Counted from the first letter of the stretch, positions 47,578 through 56,306 are shown. The stretch: DNA of 64,000 nucleotides from Chryseobacterium sp. POL2 (GCF_011058315.1 NZ_CP049298.1:2418001-2482000), one strand, 5' to 3'. The notes: generated from the sequence alone by a model not told the origin. Numbers and translations: made by a program.

Positions 47578-49097
47578 AAACTTTAGAACCTATTAAAATA
47601 GCTTTATTAGCAGTTGGAGGCGATGGTGGCGGCGTTCTTACAGGTTGGATTGCACAACTTGCGGAGAACAATGGCTATTTTGTTCAATACACTTATATTG
47701 CGGGAGTTGCCCAAAGAACGGGCGCAACTGTTTATTATATCGAATTATTTCCAACCAAAAATCTGCAAGATAACGTAGCAGAAAAAACGCCCGTACTTTC
47801 ACAAATGCCAGGCCCACACGATGTGGATATTTTGATGGCGACAGAATTAATGGAAGCGGGTAGATCCATTCAACGCGGCTTTGTTTCCAAAAAGACAACG
47901 ATGATTTTCTCGACCAACCGTAACTTGGCGATTCGTGAAAAAGAAAGTTCGGGAGATGGCATTGCAGATGGCGCGAAAATTTTTGAAATGACCGAAAAGT
48001 ATTCTAAAAAATCGCTATTCGGAAATCTTAAACTCATTGCAACCAAAAACGGAAGTATTGTATCTTCTAGTTTGTTTGGAGCTTTGGCAGCAAGTGGAAC
48101 GTTGCCGTTCTCTAAAGATGAATTTATCAAAGTGATCGAAACTTCTGGCGGAAAAGGCATCAAACAGAGTCTTAACTCTTTCAATGAAGCTTATCAATAT
48201 ATTAAAGATTTTATTTCGCAGCCCAAACCTTATCTGCCGGATATACGTCCTGCGGTGTTCCAGGCTTTACCAACGTCGGTTTCATCTAAAAAATTAAATG
48301 AAATTTTAGAAGAAGTGAAATCAAAATTTCCTATGGAAACGCATGACGTCGTTTGGCATGGACTTAATCATGTTATCGATTTTCAGGATTTAAAATATGG
48401 AAAGGTCTATTTGGACAAAGTTTTACAAATATTAAATTTAGATTCTTCGGATAAAAATTATCAGTTAACAAGACAAACCGCGAAGAACTTAGCTGTAGGA
48501 ATGGCTTATGACGATTTGATTTTTGTGTCTGACGAAAAAACCAAAAAATACAGACAAAAAGAAGTCTATCAACAAGTTGGTGCCAAAGAAAACGAAATCG
48601 TTAATACATTAGATTATTTGCATCCAGGCTATGAGGAGGTTATCGGGTTTTTACCGGCGAGCTTGGGCAAAAAGTACATCGATAATGAAAAAATGCGCGA
48701 CTTTTATAAACGAAAGTTTGACAAAGACAGAAGAATGCACTCGACAGGATTGTTTAATTTTTTGATGCTTTATGTGATGGGAGGCATGCGCGGATGGCGT
48801 ATGAAAACTTTCCGTCATTATGAAGAGATGGAGAATGTCGATCAATGGTTAGAAAGAATAAAAACGATTACTAAAGTTAATTACAACTTAGCCGTTGAAG
48901 TTGCCAATTCTTATCGACTGAAAAAGGGTTATGGCGATACTTATAAAAAAGGACATTCCAAATTTGCAATGCTTAATAAATATGCAACAGATTACATGAA
49001 TGTTCCGAATATCGAAGAAAAAGTTCAGCACATCTTGTCGGTGGCTATTCAGAATCATGACAAAAAAGAAACCGAAAAACTTATCGCAAACCTATAA
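47574..49097 (+). CDS. indolepyruvate oxidoreductase beta-like subunit with C-terminal DUF6537 region
   Basis: 507 residues. Residues 1-195 are the gamma/beta-type 2-oxoacid oxidoreductase domain (IALLAVGGDGGGVLTGWIAQ; VQYTYIAGVAQRTGATVYYI; MATELMEAGRSIQRGFV). The C-terminal half is helical, with FMLYVMGGMRGWRMKTFRHY, as in the DUF6537 extension of long IorB-like proteins. It overlaps IorA by 4 bases and surely forms a complex with it. Confidence 0.87.
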   Translation: MKTLEPIKIALLAVGGDGGGVLTGWIAQLAENNGYFVQYTYIAGVAQRTGATVYYIELFPTKNLQDNVAEKTPVLSQMPGPHDVDILMATELMEAGRSIQRGFVSKKTTMIFSTNRNLAIREKESSGDGIADGAKIFEMTEKYSKKSLFGNLKLIATKNGSIVSSSLFGALAASGTLPFSKDEFIKVIETSGGKGIKQSLNSFNEAYQYIKDFISQPKPYLPDIRPAVFQALPTSVSSKKLNEILEEVKSKFPMETHDVVWHGLNHVIDFQDLKYGKVYLDKVLQILNLDSSDKNYQLTRQTAKNLAVGMAYDDLIFVSDEKTKKYRQKEVYQQVGAKENEIVNTLDYLHPGYEEVIGFLPASLGKKYIDNEKMRDFYKRKFDKDRRMHSTGLFNFLMLYVMGGMRGWRMKTFRHYEEMENVDQWLERIKTITKVNYNLAVEVANSYRLKKGYGDTYKKGHSKFAMLNKYATDYMNVPNIEEKVQHILSVAIQNHDKKETEKLIANL

Positions 49098-49125
49098 GGT
49101 TTAATAATTTAATAAAAATCATTGT

Positions 49126-50700
49126 ATGTCAAATTACCATACTATTCTTGTTGGAGGAGGAATCAATAACTTGGTTTGCGCTAGTCTTCTAGCAAAGTCT
49201 GGAAAATCGGTATTGCTTCTAGAAAGAACCGAATTTCTTGGTGGCTGCATCCGTAGCGAAGAATTGGCAGGATGTATTATCGATAGCCTTTCCACGGCAT
49301 ATCCATTGTTTGTGACCTCGCCAGCGTACGCCGCTTTGAAAGAGGATTTGGACAAAGAAGGTGTCGAGTTTGTTTCTACAACCACGCCAACAGGAACGGT
49401 ATTGTCTAATAAATCTTATGCTTTAATTACGACGGATAAAGCAACAAACGATAAAACCTATAATGGGCTTTTTGATGGTGATGGGAATCGTTATCGCGAT
49501 CAAATTGCTTTTATTGAACAAAATGCGGATTTGCTTTTTTCTTTTTTAGGAAAAGATTTGATGACTACTTCCATGGCGACTTATCTTGCGAAATACGTTT
49601 GGAAGAATAAAATTAAAAATACAACCGAGAAAGTCGGCTCTTTCGTGGCTAATGTCAGAAACGATTTTCCGAGATATTATAAAGGAAAAGAATTGCAAGC
49701 TTGCCTTGCACCTTGGATTTTGCATACAGGTCTTGCCCCAGAAAGTCCTTTTTCATCAACGATGGCGAAGATTATAGCTTTTACAGTAGAGTTGGTAAGT
49801 TTACCTTTGGTGAAAGGTGGAAGCTACAAAATTGTCGATGCTTTTAAAAATATTATCGAAAAAAATGGCGGCCAAATTTTACTTAACCAAGAAGTTGACG
49901 AAATTTTAGTAGATGTTGACGAGAAAGTAAAAGGCGTTCGTACCAAAGATGGAAAAGCTTTTGAATCCAAAAACGTTGTTGCAAGTGTTACACCAAAACA
50001 ACTTTATGGAAATCTATTAAAATCTTCAGCAAAAGTTTCTAATGAGGTGAAAAATGATGCCGAAAATTATCGCTTCGGGATGGGAAATATGCAGATTCAT
50101 GTGGTGATGAATGAAGAACCGAAATGGTATGACGAGGCGCTTTCCAAAGTTACCTATTGCCATCTTTCGGATGGTATTAATGATATTTCCAAAGCTTGTA
50201 TCCAGGCGAAATGCCAAGAATTACCAGAGCAACCAACCATTGCTATTGGGCAGCCAACTGCGACAGATCCTACTCGTGCAAAAGATGGCAAACATGTTTT
50301 GTGGATTCAGCTTCCAGAATGTCCTAATTTTCCAGTAAAAGACGCTGCAGGACAACTGTCGCATCTTTGCAATGGCGAATGGACTGAAGAACTCAAAGAA
50401 GCTTATGCAGATAGGGTTTTAGAAAGAATTAGTCAGTATATTAGTAATGTTAAATCAGCTTGTGTCGCAAGAAAAGTTATTTCACCGAAAGATTTAAGTG
50501 AGCTAAATATTAATCTTGTTGGTGGCGATCCGTATGCCGGATTGTGTGAGATAGAACAGTATTTGGTTTTTAGACCTTTGAAGTCAACAAAAAATCATAC
50601 AACGCCAATTAAGAATCTTTACCAAAGTGGTGCTTCAACACATCCAGGGCCAGGATTGGGCGGAGGGTCTGGCTTTTTAATAGCTCAAGCTTTAAAATAA
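49126..50700 (+). CDS. NAD(P)/FAD-dependent oxidoreductase, phytoene-desaturase (CrtI-like) family
   Basis: 524 residues. N-terminal dinucleotide motif HTILVGGGINNLVCASLLAK with the GG-type second motif (LERTEFLGGCIRSE). A C-terminal FAD segment reads YQSGASTHPGPGLGGGSGFL, as in CrtI-like desaturases and isomerases. No carotenoid genes are nearby. Within this cluster it might dehydrogenate the non-aromatic ring produced by the monooxygenase/reductase; this is inference. Confidence 0.82.
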   Translation: MSNYHTILVGGGINNLVCASLLAKSGKSVLLLERTEFLGGCIRSEELAGCIIDSLSTAYPLFVTSPAYAALKEDLDKEGVEFVSTTTPTGTVLSNKSYALITTDKATNDKTYNGLFDGDGNRYRDQIAFIEQNADLLFSFLGKDLMTTSMATYLAKYVWKNKIKNTTEKVGSFVANVRNDFPRYYKGKELQACLAPWILHTGLAPESPFSSTMAKIIAFTVELVSLPLVKGGSYKIVDAFKNIIEKNGGQILLNQEVDEILVDVDEKVKGVRTKDGKAFESKNVVASVTPKQLYGNLLKSSAKVSNEVKNDAENYRFGMGNMQIHVVMNEEPKWYDEALSKVTYCHLSDGINDISKACIQAKCQELPEQPTIAIGQPTATDPTRAKDGKHVLWIQLPECPNFPVKDAAGQLSHLCNGEWTEELKEAYADRVLERISQYISNVKSACVARKVISPKDLSELNINLVGGDPYAGLCEIEQYLVFRPLKSTKNHTTPIKNLYQSGASTHPGPGLGGGSGFLIAQALK

Positions 50701-50703
50701 AAT

Positions 50704-51114
50704 TTGAAAATGAAATTTATTAAAGAACAACGTATCCGTTTCGAACATTGTGATCCCGCAGGAATTGTATTTTATCCTCGATATTTTGAAATGTTAAATG
50801 GGCTTATGGAAGATTTCTTTCGTGAGGTTTTAGAATATCCGTTTGAGCAGATGCATCAGGATAGCGGTATTCCGACGGTGGATATCAAAACACAGTTTAA
50901 ATCCCCAGCACGTTTGGGCGATATTATTTCCAAAACGATGTTTATATCAAAGTTGGGTAAAACCTCGTGTACATACCAATATCATTTTAGTTTAGATAAT
51001 AAAACAATTTTGGAAGGCGAAGGGACTGTTGTGTTTGTGAGTCTTAAAAACAATGGAATAGAGCCTAAAGATTGGGCTGCGCTGCGTGACAAAATGCAGG
51101 CTTATTGTGAATAA
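50704..51114 (+). CDS. acyl-CoA thioesterase, hotdog fold (4-hydroxybenzoyl-CoA thioesterase type)
   Basis: 136 residues. The 4HBT signature includes the catalytic aspartate in RFEHCDPAGIVFYPRYFEML. Strands follow (TVDIKTQFKSPARLGDII; YQYHFSLDNKTILEGEG). It is the last gene of the plus block, 3 bases after the CrtI-like gene. It probably frees the hydroxylated aromatic acid (gentisate or 5-hydroxyanthranilate) from CoA so that the dioxygenase can act. Confidence 0.88.
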   Translation: MKMKFIKEQRIRFEHCDPAGIVFYPRYFEMLNGLMEDFFREVLEYPFEQMHQDSGIPTVDIKTQFKSPARLGDIISKTMFISKLGKTSCTYQYHFSLDNKTILEGEGTVVFVSLKNNGIEPKDWAALRDKMQAYCE

Positions 51115-51154
51115 AACAGATGGAAATGTATTGTTAAAAGAAGAAAAGTGAAAC

Positions 51155-51186
51155 AAAAAAACCTCGTAGATTTGCGAGGTTTTTTT
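51155..51186. terminator. bidirectional terminator between thioesterase and rpmA
   Basis: aaaaaaacctcg (51155-51166) pairs perfectly with cgaggttttttt (51175-51186) around an 8-base loop. A residues on one side and T residues on the other allow use on both strands. Confidence 0.85.
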
Positions 51187-51205
51187 ATGTTTTAAGTATG
51201 TCAGA

Positions 51206-51463
51206 TTAAGCGTTAGCTTCTACAGATACAAAAGATCTGTTGTTAGCTTTCTTTCTGAATACGACTTTACCGTCAACTAGTGCGAACAAAGTGTGGTCTT
51301 TACCGATTCCCACGTTTTCACCTGGGTGGTGTTGTGTACCTCTTTGTCTTACAATGATGTTACCAGCGATAGCTTCTTGACCACCGAAGATTTTAACACC
51401 TAATCTTTTAGAGTGAGATTCTCTACCGTTTTTGGAGCTACCAACTCCTTTCTTATGTGCCAT
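51206..51463 (-). CDS. rpmA: 50S ribosomal protein L27
   Basis: 85 residues with the complete family sequence: [20 protein letters not shown] at the start, then [34 protein letters not shown] and GKVVFRKK. It follows rplU by 28 bases on the same strand, the usual L21-L27 pair. No N-terminal extension needing cleavage is seen. Confidence 0.98.
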   Translation of the reverse strand: MAHKKGVGSSKNGRESHSKRLGVKIFGGQEAIAGNIIVRQRGTQHHPGENVGIGKDHTLFALVDGKVVFRKKANNRSFVSVEANA

Positions 51464-51491
51464 CTTATTTTAGCTTTTTAAAATTAAACAA

Positions 51492-51866
51492 TTATTCAGC
51501 TGATGTTTCTTCTTTTTTAGAAGCTTTTTTAGCTGGTTTAGCTTTTTTCTCACCGTCGAATCCTGTGATAGATACGATTTGGATTTGAGTTAATTGTTGT
51601 CTATGACCGTTTTTCTTAGCATAACCTTTTCTTCTTTTCTTTTTGAAAATGATTACTTTGTCAGCTTGAACGTGGTCAAGGATTTCTACTTCTACGGTGA
51701 TACCGCTTACAGCTGGGGCGCCTACAGTTACTGCTCCGTTAACAGTCATAAGAACTTTGTCGAAAGATACTTTCGCTCCTTTTTCTCCTGCTAGACGGTT
51801 TACAAACAACTTCTGGTCTTGCTCAACTTTGTATTGAAGCCCTGCTATTTCTACAATTGCAAACAT
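51492..51866 (-). CDS. rplU: 50S ribosomal protein L21
   Basis: 124 residues. The core is canonical (FAIVEIAGLQYKVEQDQKLF; VDHVQADKVIIFKKKRRKGY; GHRQQLTQIQIVSI-like end). About 20 extra residues, rich in lysine, alanine and glutamate (KKAKPAKKASKKEETSAE), extend the C-terminus, as is common in Bacteroidota. First gene of the rplU-rpmA operon. Confidence 0.97.
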   Translation of the reverse strand: MFAIVEIAGLQYKVEQDQKLFVNRLAGEKGAKVSFDKVLMTVNGAVTVGAPAVSGITVEVEILDHVQADKVIIFKKKRRKGYAKKNGHRQQLTQIQIVSITGFDGEKKAKPAKKASKKEETSAE

Positions 51867-51898
51867 TGTTTATGATTTTTATATAATTATTCGAGGTG

Positions 51899-51932
51899 CA
51901 AATATAGTGTTTTTTACGAATTATAATATCAA
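51899..51932 (-). promoter_or_regulatory. promoter of rplU-rpmA
   Basis: On the minus strand TTG (51930-51932) and TATATTTG (51899-51906) are 23 bases apart, at the upper end of the accepted spacing. The rplU ATG lies 32 bases downstream. Confidence 0.6.
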
Positions 51933-51989
51933 ATTATCTTTTTTATTTAAATTATTTATAATTCTGAGTTTTAATTCATTAGCTATTGG

Positions 51990-51997
51990 TAAATTTG
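51990..51997 (+). promoter_or_regulatory. candidate -7 element of the GH3 gene
   Basis: TAAATTTG fits TAnnTTTG and ends 19 bases before the ATG at 52017. No TTG box at the right distance. Confidence 0.4.
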
Positions 51998-52016
51998 GAC
52001 TCGAATAATCAACTTT

Positions 52017-53513
52017 ATGTTAGGATTTTTAAAGAAAAAAATTGCCAAAATTTGGGCAAAAAAACATGTTGCCAAAACACATGATTTTAAAACGAATGCT
52101 GTCGCACAACAAGAAGCTTTACTCTTAGATTTAATTAAAACTGCCGATAAAACCTTATTCGGACGTAGTCATCAGTTTGAAACGATACAGTCGATTGGCG
52201 ATTTTCAAAAGCAAGTTCCGATTTCGGATTACGAAGATCTTCGCCCTTATATTGAAAAAATAAAAAAAGGTCAAGCCAAAATCCTTTGGTCAGGACTTCC
52301 AGAATATTTTGCGAAAACTTCTGGAACCACTTCGGGCGCGAAATATATCCCGATTTCTAAAGAAGCAATGCCTTACCAAATTGCTGCCGCGCAAAGTGCC
52401 ATTTTCCATTATATTGCTAAAAAAGATAACGCAGATTTCGTAAACGGGAAAATGATTTTTTTGCAAGGTTCGCCAGAACTAGAAGAAGTGAATGGGATAA
52501 AAACAGGGCGACTTTCTGGGATTGTGGCACATCATATTCCTAATTATTTACAGAAAAACAGATTGCCAAGTTGGGAAACCAATTGTATCGAAGATTGGGA
52601 AGCCAAAGTGGATAAAATTGTGGAAGAAACGGAATATGAGAATATGACTTTGATTTCCGGGATTCCGCCCTGGTTGATTATGTATTTTGAAAAGTTGACC
52701 GAGAAACATGGTAAAAAGATTTCACAAATTTTTCCGAATCTTCAATTGATTATTACAGGTGGTGTTAATTATGAGCCTTATCGTGAAAAAATGAATGATC
52801 TTTTGGGAAAACCTGTAGATATTGTACAGACATTTCCTGCTTCGGAAGGGTTTTTCGCTTTTCAAGATGATTTTGAAAAAGAAGGCTTGTTGTTGTTGAC
52901 CAATCATGGAATTTTTTACGAGTTCGTGCCTTTGGAAGATTTTGGAAAACCAGAGGCTAAACGCTTAACTTTAAAAGATATTGAACTCAATAAAGATTAC
53001 GCATTGATTCTTACAACCAATTCTGGATTGTGGGCCTATTCTATTGGTGATGTTGTGCGTTTTATTGACAAGCATCCACACCGCATTTTGGTAAGTGGAA
53101 GAACCAAACATTTTACGTCTGCTTTCGGTGAACATGTTATCGCTTACGAAGTTGAAGAAGCCATGAAAGCAACGGTCGAAAAACACCCATGCCAAATCAC
53201 AGAGTTCCATCTGGCGCCACAAGTAAATCCTGTAGAAGGTTTGCCTTATCACGAATGGTTTATCGAGTTTGATAAAGAACCGGAAAGTTTAGAACAATTT
53301 AGATTAGAACTGGATCAACAATTAAGAGCACGGAATACCTATTATGATGATTTGATTGCTGGAAATATTCTTCAAACTTTAAAAATTAAAAATTTAAAGA
53401 AAAATGCTTTCCAAGATTATGCAAAATCCGAAGGCAAGTTGGGAGGACAAAATAAAATTCCTAGATTGGCTAATGACCGGAAAATTGCTGAATTTTTAAA
53501 AAAATTGAGTTAA
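52017..53513 (+). CDS. GH3 auxin-responsive promoter family protein (acyl-acid amido synthetase-like)
   Basis: 498 residues matching bacterial GH3 proteins, which are related to plant enzymes that join indoleacetate or jasmonate to amino acids through an acyl-adenylate. ATP-binding pieces: FAKTSGTTSGAKYIPIS near 100, then QTFPASEGFFAFQDD, and YSIGDVVRFIDKHPHRILVSGRTKHF. The C-terminal EEAMKATVEKH helix region is also present. Such genes are widespread in Bacteroidota and their substrates are generally unknown. It is 900 bases from the indole-type cluster, but separated from it by ribosomal genes. Confidence 0.87.
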   Translation: MLGFLKKKIAKIWAKKHVAKTHDFKTNAVAQQEALLLDLIKTADKTLFGRSHQFETIQSIGDFQKQVPISDYEDLRPYIEKIKKGQAKILWSGLPEYFAKTSGTTSGAKYIPISKEAMPYQIAAAQSAIFHYIAKKDNADFVNGKMIFLQGSPELEEVNGIKTGRLSGIVAHHIPNYLQKNRLPSWETNCIEDWEAKVDKIVEETEYENMTLISGIPPWLIMYFEKLTEKHGKKISQIFPNLQLIITGGVNYEPYREKMNDLLGKPVDIVQTFPASEGFFAFQDDFEKEGLLLLTNHGIFYEFVPLEDFGKPEAKRLTLKDIELNKDYALILTTNSGLWAYSIGDVVRFIDKHPHRILVSGRTKHFTSAFGEHVIAYEVEEAMKATVEKHPCQITEFHLAPQVNPVEGLPYHEWFIEFDKEPESLEQFRLELDQQLRARNTYYDDLIAGNILQTLKIKNLKKNAFQDYAKSEGKLGGQNKIPRLANDRKIAEFLKKLS

Positions 53514-53536
53514 TTACTTTAAAAGATATAGTATTA

Positions 53537-54775
53537 ATGATTTCCCTCGAACCTCTTAAAGTTTTAAAAAATCAAGAATATAAGAATCTTCTTATGGGAA
53601 GATTTTTTTTAATACTTGCCTTCAGAATGTTGGCGACATTGCTCGGTTGGTGGGTTTATCAATTGACCAAAGATCCTTTGTCGATAGGTTTAATAGGGCT
53701 TTCGGAAGTTGTTCCCGCTGTTGGAAGTGCGCTGTATGCCGGCCATATTATTGACAATAACGAAAAAAAGAAATTGCTTTTAATCTGCAATTATGCTTAT
53801 GTCGTTTTAATTAGTTTTCTTTTAATTCCTGCTTTTTTGGGACACAAATTTCATTTTACCGGGCACGAAATCACGTATTTTATTTATGTAATTATTTTTT
53901 TTACAGGGATTTGTCGTGCTTTTTTAGGACCTTTGGTTCCGTCCATGATTCCTAAAATCGTGAAGATGGAAAATCTTCCGTATGCTGTAACGATGAATCA
54001 GGCGACTTTTCTTACAGCATCTGTTTCTGGACATGCTATTGGCGGGTTTTTAATTGCTTTAATCACTATCAAATATACGTTGGTGGTCATTGTTTTTAGT
54101 ATGATTATCGCTTCTATTTTCTTTTGGAATCTTAAAAAACAACATCCTGTTGTAGACCACGATGAAAAGCCCAAAGTTTGGCAAAGTATTAAAGAAGGCC
54201 TTTCTTTTATTGTGAGAACTAAGGAAATTCTTGGGGCGCAAATGCTCGATATGTTTGCTGTGTTATTTGGTGGTGCAGTGGCGATGATTCCCGTTTTTGC
54301 AAGCGACATTCTCAAAGTCGGTTCCGAAGGTTTTGGATTGTTAAATGCCGCGTCGGATATTGGATCGATGTGCGTTATTATTTTCTTGTCTATTGTTCCT
54401 TTAAAACGCAATCAAGGTAAAATTCTGTTAGCAGTGGCGGCAGGTTTTGGCTTGTGTATTATTGGATTTGGCTTGTCGGAGCTGTATTGGCTGTCATTTG
54501 GATTTCTAATGCTGAGTGGCATGCTAGACGGCATAAGTGTTGTAATCCGCGGAACGATTGTTCAATTAAAAACGCCTGACGAATTGCGTGGTCGCGTGAT
54601 GAGCGTTAACTCTATATTTATTATGTCGAGTAACGAGTTGGGACAATTTGAAAGTGGTGTAATGGCGAAGATTTTTGGAGTCGCAAGATCGGTTGTTATT
54701 GGCGGTACATTAACTTTTGCGACTGCAGTATTTATTGGATCGACTTCACCAAAACTTCGCAAGATGGAATACTAA
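53537..54775 (+). CDS. MFS transporter
   Basis: 412 residues with about twelve transmembrane helices. Signature pieces are the N-terminal LLMGRFFLILAFRMLATLLGWWVYQL, the loop DNNEKKKLLLICNYAYVV, and the later LRGRVMSVNSIFI. It looks like the MFS_3 / EntS exporter group. It begins 23 bases after the GH3 gene and could be cotranscribed. Substrate unknown. Confidence 0.85.
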   Translation: MISLEPLKVLKNQEYKNLLMGRFFLILAFRMLATLLGWWVYQLTKDPLSIGLIGLSEVVPAVGSALYAGHIIDNNEKKKLLLICNYAYVVLISFLLIPAFLGHKFHFTGHEITYFIYVIIFFTGICRAFLGPLVPSMIPKIVKMENLPYAVTMNQATFLTASVSGHAIGGFLIALITIKYTLVVIVFSMIIASIFFWNLKKQHPVVDHDEKPKVWQSIKEGLSFIVRTKEILGAQMLDMFAVLFGGAVAMIPVFASDILKVGSEGFGLLNAASDIGSMCVIIFLSIVPLKRNQGKILLAVAAGFGLCIIGFGLSELYWLSFGFLMLSGMLDGISVVIRGTIVQLKTPDELRGRVMSVNSIFIMSSNELGQFESGVMAKIFGVARSVVIGGTLTFATAVFIGSTSPKLRKMEY

Positions 54776-54781
54776 TTTTTT

Positions 54782-54869
54782 GGGCAGCTATTTCCGTCTT
54801 CCGCTCCCAATCTTTTGTCATTCCTCATTCTTCGTCATGACAAAAGGATTTCCGCTCAAGCCGGGCTGC
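54782..54869 (-). repeat. dispersed repeat, copy D (most diverged)
   Basis: On the minus strand it keeps the frame of the family: agcccggcttgagcggaaat, then a variable centre, then aaaagattgggagcggaag and aatagct. It lies 69 bases beyond the serS stop codon in the same sense as serS, beyond the bidirectional terminator. Confidence 0.6.
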
Positions 54870-54886
54870 ACAAGAATTGCACATAA

Positions 54887-54916
54887 AAAGGCGAACATTT
54901 TAAAATGTTCGCCTTT
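54887..54916. terminator. bidirectional terminator between MFS gene and serS
   Basis: aaaggcgaacatttt (54887-54901) and aaaatgttcgccttt (54902-54916) form a perfect 30-base palindrome, which would fold with a small TTAA loop. It separates convergent genes. Confidence 0.85.
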
Positions 54917-54938
54917 CATTATAATTTATCTTTTAAGA

Positions 54939-56207
54939 CTAATTAATCAATTCAAATCTTGCGTATTCGGCAATTTTCTTTGGAAGTCTGATGCCTTCAG
55001 GTGTTTGGTTGTTTTCCAACAAAGCCGCCATAATTCTTGGAAGCGCCATTGCAGAACCATTTAATGTGTGCACCAATTGTGTTTTGCCCTCAGTTTTGTA
55101 ACGGCATTTCAAACGGTTAGCTTGGAAGGTTTCAAAATTAGAAACAGAACTTACTTCTAACCATTTTTCTTGTGCAGCACTCCAAACTTCAAAATCATAA
55201 GTCATCGCAGAGGCAAAACCCGTATCGCCACCACAAAGTCTTAAAATTCTGTATGGTAATTCTAGATCTTCAAGAATAGATTTGATATGCTCTACCATTT
55301 CTTCAAGAACAGCATAAGAATTTTCTGGTTTTTCAATTCTTACGATTTCCACCTTTTCGAATTGATGAAGACGGTTAAGACCTCTTACGTGCGCACCATA
55401 ACTTCCTGCTTCTCTTCTGTAACATTGTGAGAAAGCTGTGTTTTTGATAGGCAGATCTTTTTCGTCCAAGATAACATCACGATAAATGTTGGTTACCGGA
55501 ACTTCCGCAGTAGGAATCAGATACAAATCGTCTGCACCAACATAATACATCTGTCCTTCTTTATCTGGTAATTGTCCCGTTCCGTAGCCAGAAGCTTCGT
55601 TAACAACATGTGGCGGATTAACTTCCAGATAGCCAGCATCGGTGTTTTTGTCCAAGAAATATTGCACCAAAGCACGTTGCAATCTTGCACCTTTTCCTAG
55701 ATAAACGGGGAAGCCAGCACCAGCTATTTTTACACCCAATTCAAAATCGATAAGATTGTATTTTTTTGCGAGTTCCCAATGTGGGATTGCGCCTTCGCCA
55801 AGTCCTTCTACTGGTGTTGATTGATAGATGTTTTGATTGTCTTCTTCAGAACTACCCGCAACAACTTTATCGTTCGGGATGTTTGGGATTTGATAAAGAA
55901 TATCTAACAAAGTTTTTTCAGCATCATTTAGTTGCTGTTGCAATTCTTTACTCGACTCTTTGTACTGCGCAGTTTGGGATTTTGCAGCTTCGGCGTCGTC
56001 CTTTCTGCCTTCTTTCATCATGATGCCAATTTCTTTCGAAATTTTGTTCATTTCAGCAAGTTGGGAGTCAAGGTCGAATTGAAGTTTTTTTCTGTTGTCG
56101 TCTGCGGAAATGGCAGCATCTACCAATTCTAAATTTTTGAAATGACGTTTCTTTAAACCTTCAATAACGCGCTCTTTTTCTTCGCGTAAAAAATTAACTT
56201 GTAACAT
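54939..56207 (-). CDS. serS: seryl-tRNA synthetase
   Basis: 422 residues of a class II synthetase. The N-terminal coiled coil is clear (residues about 30-105, LDSQLAEMNKISKEIGIMMK and following). Motif 2 reads CYRREAGSYGAHVRGLNRLHQF and motif 3 NGSAMALPRIMAALLENNQ. Serine-site residues occur in LIPTAEVPVTN. It charges tRNA-Ser. A -7 word, TAATTTTG at 56292-56299 (-), lies about 85 bases upstream with a TTG 24 bases before it, a possible promoter inside the lipoprotein gene's downstream edge. Confidence 0.97.
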   Translation of the reverse strand: MLQVNFLREEKERVIEGLKKRHFKNLELVDAAISADDNRKKLQFDLDSQLAEMNKISKEIGIMMKEGRKDDAEAAKSQTAQYKESSKELQQQLNDAEKTLLDILYQIPNIPNDKVVAGSSEEDNQNIYQSTPVEGLGEGAIPHWELAKKYNLIDFELGVKIAGAGFPVYLGKGARLQRALVQYFLDKNTDAGYLEVNPPHVVNEASGYGTGQLPDKEGQMYYVGADDLYLIPTAEVPVTNIYRDVILDEKDLPIKNTAFSQCYRREAGSYGAHVRGLNRLHQFEKVEIVRIEKPENSYAVLEEMVEHIKSILEDLELPYRILRLCGGDTGFASAMTYDFEVWSAAQEKWLEVSSVSNFETFQANRLKCRYKTEGKTQLVHTLNGSAMALPRIMAALLENNQTPEGIRLPKKIAEYARFELIN

Positions 56208-56306
56208 AATTTTGTTGTTAGTATATTGATTTTGTTGATGCTTTCTGTTTTAAAATTAAATTTAAAAATCAAAAAACATCAGTTAAGATTGCAAAATTAG
56301 TGATTT

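Noticed and set aside
54717-55064. 115-residue plus-strand frame between the MFS gene and serS
   Set aside because: It runs through the repeat and terminator and into serS antisense; no coding character.
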